37,065 bases of DNA, from NCBI GenBank assembly GCA_027327085.1, contig DAHWAT010000005.1, positions 1-37,065 on the forward strand. The letters are read 5' to 3'. The translations under genes and the position numbers were made by a program. Source of the DNA: Candidatus Saccharimonadota bacterium (GTDB taxonomy: Bacteria > Patescibacteriota > Saccharimonadia > Saccharimonadales > UBA4665). Under the pieces are notes generated by a model. It saw nothing but the letters and a program-made list of their open reading frames with translations, did no database searches and was not told the origin of the DNA. Shown piece by piece: positions 27,388 through 37,006 of this stretch (position 1 is its first letter; the number at the start of each line of letters is the position of its first letter).

Positions 27388-28647
27388 ATGAAGCTAAAAA
27401 GAATCAATAAAAATCAACTAGGATTTGGTCATTTAGAAATATTAGCATTATTAATTGTTATATCGGTTATTAGCTTTGGGGCTTGGCGTGTTTTAAGTCA
27501 TACTCATACGACCAAAAATCATGATTCTATGGCTACAGCGTCTTCTAGTAATTCATCGCCTGCTGGCTTTTATGTTAATGCAAACAAAATTATTGGACCT
27601 AATGGCAAGCAATTTGTGCCATACGGGGCAGTTATTGAATGTGCAGCTCAAAAAAGTCCGGTTGCAACTTTATGCCAAGGTAAAAACCTTTCAGGCAATA
27701 CGGCCTATGCTCAAATCAACGCAGCTGCCAAATATTGGAATATGAATATCTTAAGATTTCAGGTGGCCCAAGAACACCTGTTTAACAGCAATGGTAGCAT
27801 CAACTATCCCTACTTAAACCTTATAGATAGTCTGGTTAAACAAACTTATAGCCTAGGAATGGTTGCCATCATTACTCTTCAGGAAGAACATTATAACGGA
27901 CCAGCCTTTCCAACATCTACTGCAATAACTTTCTGGAAATTTATGGCTCAACATTTCAAAAACTACCCTGATTTATTCTTTGATTTATATAACGAGCCTA
28001 GGTTACCAGCTAATGCTTTACTGTCAGGCTCAAATATTTGGAATATATGGCAGAACGGTGGCGAAGCATATCTTGCCTCGGGTAAAGCAAACGGCACAAC
28101 TAATCAAATTGTACAATACGTTGGTATGCAAAACTTGGTTAATACAATCAGGGAGCAGGGCGCAAAAAATATCATAATTGCTGAGGGGCCTGATTACGAT
28201 GAAGACCTGAGCGGTTTACCAACTCACACATTAACAGGAGAGAATATTGCCTACGGCATAGAGCCTAACCTAAGACACGACTCGACACAAGCCTCCCAGT
28301 ACAATACCTTTGGTCAATATACCAACAATTGGCCAATAATGCCTGAAGCGTTCTTAGACAATGAGGGAACTCAATTTTGCGACCCTAATTCTCCGGTCGA
28401 TTTACCTAATCTTTTAGCATATCTTAAAAGCTTAAATATGGGCCTAATATTCTGGGCCCTTATACCTGGCAATGCAATCGTAGGCACTAACCTTGATCAA
28501 CCGACTTCCTACCCTAAAGGAGCAACTTCTATTAGCTCACCAATGTGTCCATATAAAGGTCCTAGAACTATTTATGCATCATCTAACACTATTGGTGATG
28601 GCGAGTTAATAATGAATTATTTTAAAGCTAACAGCGTGAAACCATAG
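27388..28647 (+). CDS. glycoside hydrolase family 5 (cellulase-like) with type IV prepilin-like N-terminus
   Basis: FFDLYNEPR (GH5-type acid/base NEP), GIEPNLRHDS, PEAFLDNEG; N-terminal QLGFGHLEILALLIVISVISFGAWRVL. Confidence 0.75.
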   Translation: MKLKRINKNQLGFGHLEILALLIVISVISFGAWRVLSHTHTTKNHDSMATASSSNSSPAGFYVNANKIIGPNGKQFVPYGAVIECAAQKSPVATLCQGKNLSGNTAYAQINAAAKYWNMNILRFQVAQEHLFNSNGSINYPYLNLIDSLVKQTYSLGMVAIITLQEEHYNGPAFPTSTAITFWKFMAQHFKNYPDLFFDLYNEPRLPANALLSGSNIWNIWQNGGEAYLASGKANGTTNQIVQYVGMQNLVNTIREQGAKNIIIAEGPDYDEDLSGLPTHTLTGENIAYGIEPNLRHDSTQASQYNTFGQYTNNWPIMPEAFLDNEGTQFCDPNSPVDLPNLLAYLKSLNMGLIFWALIPGNAIVGTNLDQPTSYPKGATSISSPMCPYKGPRTIYASSNTIGDGELIMNYFKANSVKP

Positions 28648-28820
28648 AATACGTACATGTTAGTCTAAGAGTGCCGGATTACTTAACTTAACCAAACAGT
28701 GGCTAGTTATGTAGAGAAGCAAGTATTAAATTAGTCGTAAATTAGTTAACCACAGCCAGACAGATACAGCATAAAAGTTATATCCATATAAACAAAAAAC
28801 CGTAAATATCGTTTATTACT

Positions 28821-29489
28821 TTAATCTCTAGCTAGACTAAATATGCTATCAGCAAGAAAAGATAGCAGTTCTTGCCTATCCTCTTTCATGCCAGCATCGC
28901 CAATAGCTAGGAATGGCTCACCTATATTAACCTGTACGATAATCCTATTAGTCAACTTTTCAGAGTAGGAAAGTCCTACTGGAATAGTTGGTATTGGACC
29001 AATCTCTTTATCTAAAGCAAGGTAAGTGATACCCGATTTCAGGTTTTTCTGAACCAAGTTCCTTTCTCCTTGAGGGAATATACAAACAGCTTGTCCTTCA
29101 GCTAATTTTTTCTTAAGACTAATAAAGGCCTCATCTCTTTTTGGTGGCTGAGCTAAGTATTGTGCTAACTTAGTAATTTTACTTCCCGGCTCGGTTCTAT
29201 CGATCATAACCCCACCTACAGCACGATTACCTAACATTCTAATTTGTTCCAAAAGTTCTAGTGAAGGTGTAGCTTTATGATCATAACGATTTAGAAATGA
29301 TAATTGTCGCCTGGTAACCCATCCAAGTAAAATATAAGGATCAACGAGTTTAATATGATTAGGGGCAATAATACAAGGCCCTTCCAGTGGTATATTTTCT
29401 TCCCCGTAAACTTGCACGTTGAAACGCTTGCTAAGAGTTGCTTGGGCTATGGCTGAAGCATAGCTATAAACTTTTGATGTCTCCGCCAC
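28821..29489 (-). CDS. 1-acyl-sn-glycerol-3-phosphate acyltransferase (PlsC family)
   Basis: NHIKLVDPYILLG (HX4D), FPQGERN, IPTIPVGLSYSEK. Confidence 0.85.
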   Translation of the reverse strand: MAETSKVYSYASAIAQATLSKRFNVQVYGEENIPLEGPCIIAPNHIKLVDPYILLGWVTRRQLSFLNRYDHKATPSLELLEQIRMLGNRAVGGVMIDRTEPGSKITKLAQYLAQPPKRDEAFISLKKKLAEGQAVCIFPQGERNLVQKNLKSGITYLALDKEIGPIPTIPVGLSYSEKLTNRIIVQVNIGEPFLAIGDAGMKEDRQELLSFLADSIFSLARD

Positions 29490-29512
29490 GACTTCCCCCT
29501 TAATTGGAAAAA

Positions 29513-30670
29513 TTATTTCTTAAGATTAAGAGCTGTAACTAAAGCTGATAAGGCTACATGATCACCTGCTAAATGACCTAGCTTTTGTCCCTTTTCCCCC
29601 TTTAAAGCAAGAACTATTTGGCTTTTATCTGGTAAGAAACTGGCAGTTTGATGAGTGAGCGAGCTGTTTTCTGCAAGAGCTACCAGTAAATCAACCTGGT
29701 TATCAAGCAGTCTTTCCACAGCTTGTACTGTTGGCTCGGTCTTAGTCAGTCCCCTCATGTAAGTCGGCTTCATCCCTTTTAGCGTGCGTATGTTCTTGCC
29801 GATAATTTCATAGCCATATATATCAACTGCTTTACGCATAGCAGTTTCTTCTATTTTAGGGTTATCCTGAGATACTGTCTCCATAGATGCTTCGCCAATT
29901 ATCGAGCGAACCGTAAACCTCTTAGCTAAGTCTAGTAAGTTATCTGGGCCAAGAATAAGTTCTTGAGCGGTTGCGGTTGAAACAGCAAAATTATGCAATA
30001 CTCCTTTACTGGCTGCACTACCAATCGCATTACTGGCGCCAAGCGATGCTCCACTGAAATGAACAATGTTTATCTGTGTTTCACTATTAGGTCCATGGAG
30101 ACGATCTTGAACATGAGTGATAGCCTCTTTGGCTAGCTTTCCAGCTGGCGAAAAATCACCATTTCTAAACTTACTTCTCTCTTTGTAGCTATAGGCACTT
30201 GTAGGTACCGGCCCGTAAATCGTAAGCACAGGTAGATTTTTGCCAAGCGCTTTTAGAAGTTCAAATATAGCTGCCGACTTAGTTGTCTGGTTCCAGCTAT
30301 TTGGCGCATATTTTTCTTTGCTAACAATACCGCTGGGACTATCGGAGTTTAAATAATCGTTCAGTTTATCTGCGCTACTTTTTGGTGCAGAATCGGCAAA
30401 AGGGGCAAATATTACCAATATTTCATCCTGTTTACTATCAGGGTCATATAATAACGAGCAAGCTACCTTAGAACCTTCGCTTGATTGAAATTTAAACGCT
30501 GAGGTTTCAAGCTTATGCAGATATTGCTCTGGATTATCTAAGAAAGTCCTATCAGCATCAGCAAAAGCTTGACGAACCCCAGGTAAACTAGCCTCTATGT
30601 CAGGGGTAATAGTAACCGAATGTGTTTCTACATTAGTAACAATTTGAGATGGAAATTCTGCTGAAATCAT
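29513..30670 (-). CDS. alpha/beta-hydrolase-like protein
   Basis: Nucleophile elbow-like HFSGASLGASNAIG; C-terminal LAGDHVALSAL. Confidence 0.5.
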   Translation of the reverse strand: MISAEFPSQIVTNVETHSVTITPDIEASLPGVRQAFADADRTFLDNPEQYLHKLETSAFKFQSSEGSKVACSLLYDPDSKQDEILVIFAPFADSAPKSSADKLNDYLNSDSPSGIVSKEKYAPNSWNQTTKSAAIFELLKALGKNLPVLTIYGPVPTSAYSYKERSKFRNGDFSPAGKLAKEAITHVQDRLHGPNSETQINIVHFSGASLGASNAIGSAASKGVLHNFAVSTATAQELILGPDNLLDLAKRFTVRSIIGEASMETVSQDNPKIEETAMRKAVDIYGYEIIGKNIRTLKGMKPTYMRGLTKTEPTVQAVERLLDNQVDLLVALAENSSLTHQTASFLPDKSQIVLALKGEKGQKLGHLAGDHVALSALVTALNLKK

Positions 30671-30726
30671 AATTATATACTATCATATTATTACTTATAT
30701 ATCAACTTTGTGTTTATGTGTGCTGA

Positions 30727-31069
30727 GAAAATGAAACTAAATTTAAATCAGCACTTACTAATTCTGAGAATAAATTTAGTGATGTTATGAACGGTTTACG
30801 TAAATTCGGTCAGCTATTAAATGCCTTGGTTAGCAGTAACACAAATCTTATATGAATATGGTTGTCAGCAAAAATTTCATGATTTATAACAAGGCTTTGG
30901 CGCCTAACCAGTAGAAGAGTTTATAAAGATTATAGCCGATTTGTCCAAAGTGTTGAGCAAAATAGATAGCAATAGTGACAATAATAGAGCAATTGCGCTA
31001 GATGATGGTTCATTTATGACGCTAAGCTTAGCGTCAGACAAAGACAAGAACTCCTTATATATTCAGTAA
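30727..31069 (+). pseudogene. decayed ORF in two or more frames
   Basis: Coherent peptides ENETKFKSALTNSENKFSDVMNGLRKFGQLLNALVSSNTNLI* and PVEEFIKIIADLSKVLSKIDSNSDNNRAIALDDGSFMTLSLASDKDKNSLYIQ* interrupted by stops and frame changes. Confidence 0.45.
31017..31036. repeat. 20-bp perfect palindrome TGACGCTAAGCTTAGCGTCA
   Basis: The sequence equals its own reverse complement. Confidence 0.9.
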
Positions 31070-31197
31070 TTAACAGGGCCAATGCAAGATTGAACCTAGA
31101 CATAACAGTTTACAAGCAATTCGGTGTGATACCGCTCAAAAGACAAAACCAAACCTATAAAGATTGTTCTCGAGAAAAACAACATCTGAAATAGAGA

Positions 31198-32094
31198 CTA
31201 GCTCCTATGCTTTTTATAGCGATACTTACGGTTGCGGGCGTTCATAGCAGAGGCAGTAGTTTCATTAGGATTGATAACTTTAATGTCTTTGAGGGTTGGC
31301 AATATTTTCTCATGAGTACATGCAAAGTCAATATGATGGTGATTGTGCCGCTTTGATATTTGAACTCGACTAAGGATTACATGCTCACTACCGATATTTA
31401 TATCACCGCTGCAGCATAGGCAGCGATATAGTTTTTTAGCAACAGCTAGAGATAGGAATACTGTTAAATTATCTTTATCTTTTGCTCGCAACGCCTCTCT
31501 ACGACTTGGTAACCCTGCAAATCTCTCTAAATCTTGCTCTGGCCTAGTTATTACAGTTTTTATATCCTTTGAATCAGGGGCAACTCCGCTAAAAGCAAAA
31601 GTAATTCTACCTAATTCTTGAGCGACTTTTTGGAAACCGGCTCGCTCAAGCACTTTTGAGCTTGCTTTATTGTCCTCAGCAACATATGCATAAACTCTTT
31701 GGTATTGCCTAATCCCATATTGCGCCAATGCTCTTGTTGCTAGTGTTGCGTAGCCATTTCCTGTATATCTTGAATCTAGCCAATAGTCAATCTCCGCAGA
31801 ACCATAGTTGTCTGGTGTTAGATTTATACTACCTACAAAGGTGTCGGTATTCCAAATACCCATTCGTATTTTATCAGGGTTTGATGGGTGCAATCTTGTC
31901 TCAGTTACCGCAGAGAGATTTGGATATTTTGAGGCAGTTTCGTCATCGCATTGACTTAGCTGTTCTCTATTAGCATCAATAGCAGCAAAAAAGGCAAAAT
32001 CATCAGCTTCACTAGCCAACTCTCTCAAAACTAATCCGTAGCTGTCGGTCACTAACTCTAGCGGAATACTCATTTTGCATATTATATTATACAA
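31198..32094 (-). CDS. GNAT (RimJ/RimL-like) acetyltransferase fused to a C-terminal Cys/His-rich domain
   Basis: GNAT: IDYWLDSRYTGNGYATLATRALAQYG, VYAYVAEDNKASSKVLERAGF. C-terminal: YRCLCCSGDINIGSEHVILSR...RHNHHHIDFACTHEKI. Confidence 0.8.
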   Translation of the reverse strand: MYNIICKMSIPLELVTDSYGLVLRELASEADDFAFFAAIDANREQLSQCDDETASKYPNLSAVTETRLHPSNPDKIRMGIWNTDTFVGSINLTPDNYGSAEIDYWLDSRYTGNGYATLATRALAQYGIRQYQRVYAYVAEDNKASSKVLERAGFQKVAQELGRITFAFSGVAPDSKDIKTVITRPEQDLERFAGLPSRREALRAKDKDNLTVFLSLAVAKKLYRCLCCSGDINIGSEHVILSRVQISKRHNHHHIDFACTHEKILPTLKDIKVINPNETTASAMNARNRKYRYKKHRS

Positions 32095-32337
32095 CTTTTA
32101 TACTGATAACACTAGCCATATACCGTCAATATCGTGGCTATATAATCATCTGTACCAAATTAAGGCGCGTTATAAAGACCGAACCTAAAAACAACTTTTT
32201 TAAGATGCAAATACAAAGCTTTCTTTAGGGTTAAATAGTATTTTAATGTAAAGTTTGACATTCTTGCGGCTAAACATCATATTACTAAATAATAAGAGTT
32301 AAAGCTAATCGTCAAAAGTCGAAAGGCACTAAGGCAC

Positions 32338-32856
32338 ATGACAGACATTAATGCATCAGATGGTAATGAAAACGCACGACGTTATAAGGTAAGGGCATAT
32401 AACCAGAGTCTCGCGCAGAGGATTGCAAAGCGTGCTCATTTGACCGAACAAGGCGTGGCTGTCGCTTTTACTTTCAATAATCTCAGTACCATGATTATAA
32501 TAGGGACCCTGGAAGATATAACCAGATTCATTCCTTCAGTCGGAGGACTTTTAGATTTAATCCTCGGACTTGTTACTTTCTACTTTCATCGAATCGTATT
32601 AGTTACTGACCAGAATGTATATATTTATCGAGATTGGCCATTACACATACCTGGCAAGCTACTGGCTTCTTATAGTCGACATCCAGAGGTGGTACGCCTT
32701 GGTAGCAGCAGACAGTCTACCTGGTCAAAGTTTATACGGAGAGGTCAACTAACTTTTGAAGACGGCTTCATAGTTTATCATGGATTTATATGGATACGTC
32801 GGGCGCAGTATATAGAGCAGGAAGCCAATATTCTTCCCGGCTCAAATAAATTGTAA
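32338..32856 (+). CDS. hypothetical membrane protein, possibly bacterial PH-like
   Basis: Hydrophobic hairpin followed by a beta-rich segment; SD-like AAGGCAC. Confidence 0.5.
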   Translation: MTDINASDGNENARRYKVRAYNQSLAQRIAKRAHLTEQGVAVAFTFNNLSTMIIIGTLEDITRFIPSVGGLLDLILGLVTFYFHRIVLVTDQNVYIYRDWPLHIPGKLLASYSRHPEVVRLGSSRQSTWSKFIRRGQLTFEDGFIVYHGFIWIRRAQYIEQEANILPGSNKL

Positions 32857-33236
32857 TTTATAGATTTGTCTGACAAAACATGATATTACTGGTATCGATT
32901 TAATAAAATACTGATAGAGTAGCCATAAATTTATAAATTGCTTTGTTTAAGCTTTGATAGGCTGGGTTACTCTAAGGACAACTAGCCCAGTATTAATACA
33001 ACTATTTAACCTGGTTCTATGTCGGGAAAAAACTATGATATTTTTCCATCGAAATTAATGCTGTTGGTATGTCAGAATAACTAAAGATCGAATCAATAAA
33101 TCAATAAACGATGGGGACATTCTTCTCTATAAAGTTTTTGGGATTTAGAATTGAATTAATAATTGTTTAAAACTTCTTGACTGATTTTGCAACAAGCATA
33201 CACTTAAACTAGTAAACTAAGTGGAGGTAAAAAGTT

Positions 33237-33794
33237 ATGTCGAAGCATAGTAACTATAATATAAAGACCGGTGTTCTAAAAACTAAATCAACAAATCTAA
33301 TAAAACTGATTACCGGAGCTACGGCAAGCATAGTTTTTGCTATAGCTTTTTCTGTGCCTGTTTTTGCTGCTAGTCTGGGCAGTAATGGGACAATACATGC
33401 ACTTGGCACTCCAACTTCAACTACGCTTGATGCTTGTGGCTATTTTGTTGGAACGCAAGTTTCAACGCAGACCCATACTGTCACAACGCCTAGTGGTATA
33501 ACACAGGAGAGCCAGAAAGGCACCTGGACTGGTATAGACAATAACTACTATAATACCCCCGTAGCATCACTTGGGCTAGTCAGCGGCACCTATACGGAAA
33601 ACACTACTACCAGTAACGGAATAGTTAGGGGAACTGAGGAATTTCATTCTTCAGACGGTAATATTACTCAGCAGTTTAGTTTCACTACCAGTTACACTAA
33701 TTTTAAGGTAAATGTTCGCGCTACTGGAAAGCTTGCTTTCTTAACCAGCAACACCAATGGCCGATGTTACAAAGGGACATTTCCTCGCCCTTAA
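33237..33794 (+). CDS. secreted hypothetical protein
   Basis: Signal peptide ATASIVFAIAFSVPVFAASLG; SD GGAGG. Confidence 0.65.
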   Translation: MSKHSNYNIKTGVLKTKSTNLIKLITGATASIVFAIAFSVPVFAASLGSNGTIHALGTPTSTTLDACGYFVGTQVSTQTHTVTTPSGITQESQKGTWTGIDNNYYNTPVASLGLVSGTYTENTTTSNGIVRGTEEFHSSDGNITQQFSFTTSYTNFKVNVRATGKLAFLTSNTNGRCYKGTFPRP

Positions 33795-33844
33795 TAAGTT
33801 AAGTGTGCATTTTGGCTTAATTAGCATACGCTGATCAATTGTTG

Positions 33845-34145
33845 CTAAGTAGTCAAGCGGTTACTAATAAATACTAGGCTAAATATTGGTATTGGCGATC
33901 GAATGATAATGTCTTCATCGCTTATGCCTAGTGCTTTCGCGGCTCCTAATACATCTATGCTCAATGATTTGGTGATGATGTTCGTTATAGGGATCTGCCA
34001 GTGCTAATTTGAATATTACTCTTTTTAAAGCCCAGCCATAAGCATAACAAGTAGGCTCATCTTTAGCGACTCTTTAAACAGTAGAAAAAGCTGCTGGAGT
34101 TATATCTACTCAATATTTTACTAAGCCTAAATCAAGTAATAAAAA
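33845..34145 (-). pseudogene. decayed gene, two in-frame stops and a frameshift
   Basis: LLDLGLVKY*VDITPAAFSTV*RVAKDEPTCYAYGWALKRVIFKLALADPYNEHHHQIIEH, then in another frame KSLSIDVLGAAKALGISDEDIIIRSPIPIFSLVFISNRLTT*. Confidence 0.55.
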
Positions 34146-34292
34146 ATCAGGTCTTAAATGACAAGAGTTAGTAATATTGCAGTTGATGCAGTTGTAAAAG
34201 TTTAAAATTTATATATAGTACTGGATAGTTGTTGGTTTACAAATAATTGATAGACTAAGCAATCTAAATTATTAAATATAGGGGGAAGTGGT

Positions 34293-34535
34293 ATGAAATT
34301 TTCAAAATTTATGGCTAGTACAGCCGGACGTGCATTGCGGGCAGTAGTTGGGTTAGTGCTAATAATAATCGGTTTAGCAATTCACTCAGCCGTTGGCTAT
34401 ATAATAGCCATCGTTGGCTTGGTGCCTCTTCTTGCCGGTCTGTTTGACTTTTGCCTAATTGCTCCGCTGATGCATCTGCCTTTTACAGGTAAGGCCATCC
34501 GAGCCTGCCAGCCTAAAGACCAGCATACAAATTAG
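34293..34535 (+). CDS. DUF2892-like (YgaP transmembrane-type) protein
   Basis: GRALRAVVGLVLIIIGLAIHSAVGYIIAIVGLVPLLAGLFDFCLIAPL; strong SD. Confidence 0.75.
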   Translation: MKFSKFMASTAGRALRAVVGLVLIIIGLAIHSAVGYIIAIVGLVPLLAGLFDFCLIAPLMHLPFTGKAIRACQPKDQHTN

Positions 34536-34541
34536 GTTTAA

Positions 34542-35111
34542 ATGCATAGCAAGCACTCTAGCTTTCATTATGACCAAGCTGAAAGATTAAAAAGACAAGA
34601 TCCTTTGGCTTTATTGAAACATATAGGTTTACAGCCGGGTATGGTCTTTATCGATATCGGTAGTAACGATGGTTTTTTCAGTCTGCCAGCCGCTGAAATG
34701 ATTGGGCCGAACGGCTTAATTTATGCTGTGGACATTAATCAACAAGCCATAGAAAATCTTAAACAGAAGTTTAACAATAATAAGCTGGCTAACTACGAGT
34801 TAAAGGTAGCAAAAGCTGAGGATACTGTCTTTGGCGAGAATATTGCCGATATTATTTTTCTAGGCACCGTATTACACGATTTTGAAGATCCACTTAAGGT
34901 CCTACTTAACGCCAAGACTATGCTTAAACGTGACGGCGGCAAGCTAATCAATCTCGATTGGCGCCAGAAACCGATGAAGATTGGTCCGCCGCAAAGTATT
35001 CGTTTCTCAAAAGCTAAGGCTGAGCGGCTGATAGAAGAGGCCGGTTTTAGTCTTAGCCGTAGCTATGACTATGATAGTAACTTCTATCTGATTGAGGCAG
35101 TTATTGCGTAG
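34542..35111 (+). CDS. class I SAM-dependent methyltransferase
   Basis: FIDIGSNDGFFSLPAAE, IYAVDINQQAI, DIIFLGTVLHDFEDP. Confidence 0.88.
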   Translation: MHSKHSSFHYDQAERLKRQDPLALLKHIGLQPGMVFIDIGSNDGFFSLPAAEMIGPNGLIYAVDINQQAIENLKQKFNNNKLANYELKVAKAEDTVFGENIADIIFLGTVLHDFEDPLKVLLNAKTMLKRDGGKLINLDWRQKPMKIGPPQSIRFSKAKAERLIEEAGFSLSRSYDYDSNFYLIEAVIA

Positions 35112-35197
35112 AAAAAGATCAGAGGGTTTTTAGACAAATCCTTTTTGATTATTTAAGTTATCGGGTAAACAGTCTTTTATTGCATCATTAACGTGGC

Positions 35198-37006
35198 TTA
35201 CTCGACTGTTACCGATTTAGCTAAATTACGTGGTCGATCAATGTTAAGTCCTTTTTTTTCTGAAATTGCTAAGGTTAATAACTGCAAGCAAACGTTATAA
35301 ATTAAGCCGTCAACATGATCACCTACATGAGCTACTGTCAGATGAAAGTCGCTGGCCGGTTCTTTTGGACGTGTTGACACAGTTAAGACTTTGCCGCCTC
35401 TAGCCTTTATCTCTTCGAGGGTTGATAGAGTTTTGTTGTAGAGTAGATTATCCTCTGGTAGTAACAAAACCGACATATGCTGACTGTTAACTAGAGCAAT
35501 TGGTCCATGTTTCATCTCGCCACTTGGAAAGGCCTGAGCGTGCAGATACGAAACTTCACTGAGCTTTAATGCACCCTCCATGGCTACCGGATAGAGTGAG
35601 CCACGTCCCAGGAAAAACCAATCATGATATCCTAAAAGTTTTTGGGCTAGCTTTTTTATAGAGTCTTGGAGCTCAAGCGTAAGCGCTATTTCGTCTGGCA
35701 GCTCTAGCAGTTCTTTAGCTATTTTTTGGGTTATAGCTGCATCTTTGCCTTGACGGTAAGTAATAAAACCACCAAACATTAAAAGCGCTGATACCATACA
35801 GCTATAAGCTTTGGTGCTGGCAACCGAGGACTCAACACCGGCATGCAGAAAGATACCGCCATTAGCTACTTCACGAGCTATAGTAGAACCTACGACATTA
35901 ACAATACCCATTGTCTTGATGCCTCTTCTTTTAGCTTCATTAAGCGAAGCAATGGTGTCGGCAGTTTCGCCAGACTGGCTCATAAAGATGGCTAAGGTAG
36001 TTTCAGGGTCATAGGCGCCAAAACGATATCTAAACTCACTGGCATATTCAACGCTGACTGGCAGGCCTAGGATTTTTTCAAGTTCATATTTAGCATAATA
36101 GCCAGCATTATAGGCAGTACCGCAACCAATAATAAGAATCTGTTTAAGCTTAGCTATATCTGCTTGACTAAGATTAGGCCCGCCAAGCGTAATTGAGCCA
36201 TCACTACTGACTCGCCCACGCATGGTATTAGCTAGAGCCGTCGGTTGCTCGTGAATCTCTTTTTCTAAAAAATTACGGTAAACTCCCTTGGTTAATGATT
36301 CTGGGCTTTCGTCTAAAGTTTCAAATGCCACTTTTTGGGCTAATAACTTTAGATCATATAGCTCTAAAGAGTCTGCTTTAACAACTGCGATTTGGTCATC
36401 TTCTAGATAAATTACTTTATTGGTATGATCGAGTATGGCCGTTTGGTCGCTAGCAATAAAATATTGCTGATTGCCCACGCCTATAACAATTGGGCTACCA
36501 CGGCGGGCGACAACTATTTGGCCTGGGGCATCTTTAGAGATTATTGCTAAACCGAAAGTACCTTTAGCGTCCTGGAGGGCGTACTTGGTTGCTTTAACGA
36601 GATCTGCCTCCTTCTTAAAATAATAATCGATGACTGCTGCCAAAACCTCACTATCGGTCTGACTTTTTAGTTTTTTTGAGTCAATCATTGTTTTGAGCTC
36701 TTCGTAATTCTCAATAATGCCGTTATGAACAAGCGTAATGGCACCGAAACTATGAGGGTGAGCATTGGCTTCGGTTGGTTTACCGTGAGTTGCCCAACGC
36801 GTATGCCCAATACCCATAGTTGCCTTAGGATCAATTAAATCGATATTCAGTTTGCTAGTATCGCCCACCGTTTTGATTGTTTGTAGCTGTTTACCTAGAG
36901 TGGCAATGCCAACTGAATCATAACCTCTATACTCTAAACGCTGAAGTCCGTTATAGATTATGTACTTTGCTGGTTTGCCACCGATGTAGCCCATGATGCC
37001 GCACAT
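35198..37006 (-). CDS. glmS: glutamine-fructose-6-phosphate aminotransferase (isomerizing)
   Basis: MCGIMGYIGG N-terminal Cys, RLEYRGYDSVGIAT, GHTRWATHGKPTEANAHPH, SQSGETADT, two SIS domains; SD GGGGAG. Confidence 0.97.
   Translation of the reverse strand: MCGIMGYIGGKPAKYIIYNGLQRLEYRGYDSVGIATLGKQLQTIKTVGDTSKLNIDLIDPKATMGIGHTRWATHGKPTEANAHPHSFGAITLVHNGIIENYEELKTMIDSKKLKSQTDSEVLAAVIDYYFKKEADLVKATKYALQDAKGTFGLAIISKDAPGQIVVARRGSPIVIGVGNQQYFIASDQTAILDHTNKVIYLEDDQIAVVKADSLELYDLKLLAQKVAFETLDESPESLTKGVYRNFLEKEIHEQPTALANTMRGRVSSDGSITLGGPNLSQADIAKLKQILIIGCGTAYNAGYYAKYELEKILGLPVSVEYASEFRYRFGAYDPETTLAIFMSQSGETADTIASLNEAKRRGIKTMGIVNVVGSTIAREVANGGIFLHAGVESSVASTKAYSCMVSALLMFGGFITYRQGKDAAITQKIAKELLELPDEIALTLELQDSIKKLAQKLLGYHDWFFLGRGSLYPVAMEGALKLSEVSYLHAQAFPSGEMKHGPIALVNSQHMSVLLLPEDNLLYNKTLSTLEEIKARGGKVLTVSTRPKEPASDFHLTVAHVGDHVDGLIYNVCLQLLTLAISEKKGLNIDRPRNLAKSVTVE

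Noticed and set aside
1280-36014. Short antisense or alternate-frame ORFs (1280-1474, 2669-2905, 3093-3332, 4310-4498, 5093-5299, 5193-5426, 9717-10034, 12144-12437, 14878-15114, 18975-19181, 20521-20712, 20709-20993, 26155-26391, 26610-26792, 26632-26901, 27521-27745, 27980-28177, 31728-31973, 35811-36014)
   Set aside because: Each lies wholly or mostly inside a better supported gene on another strand or frame, with no recognisable family.
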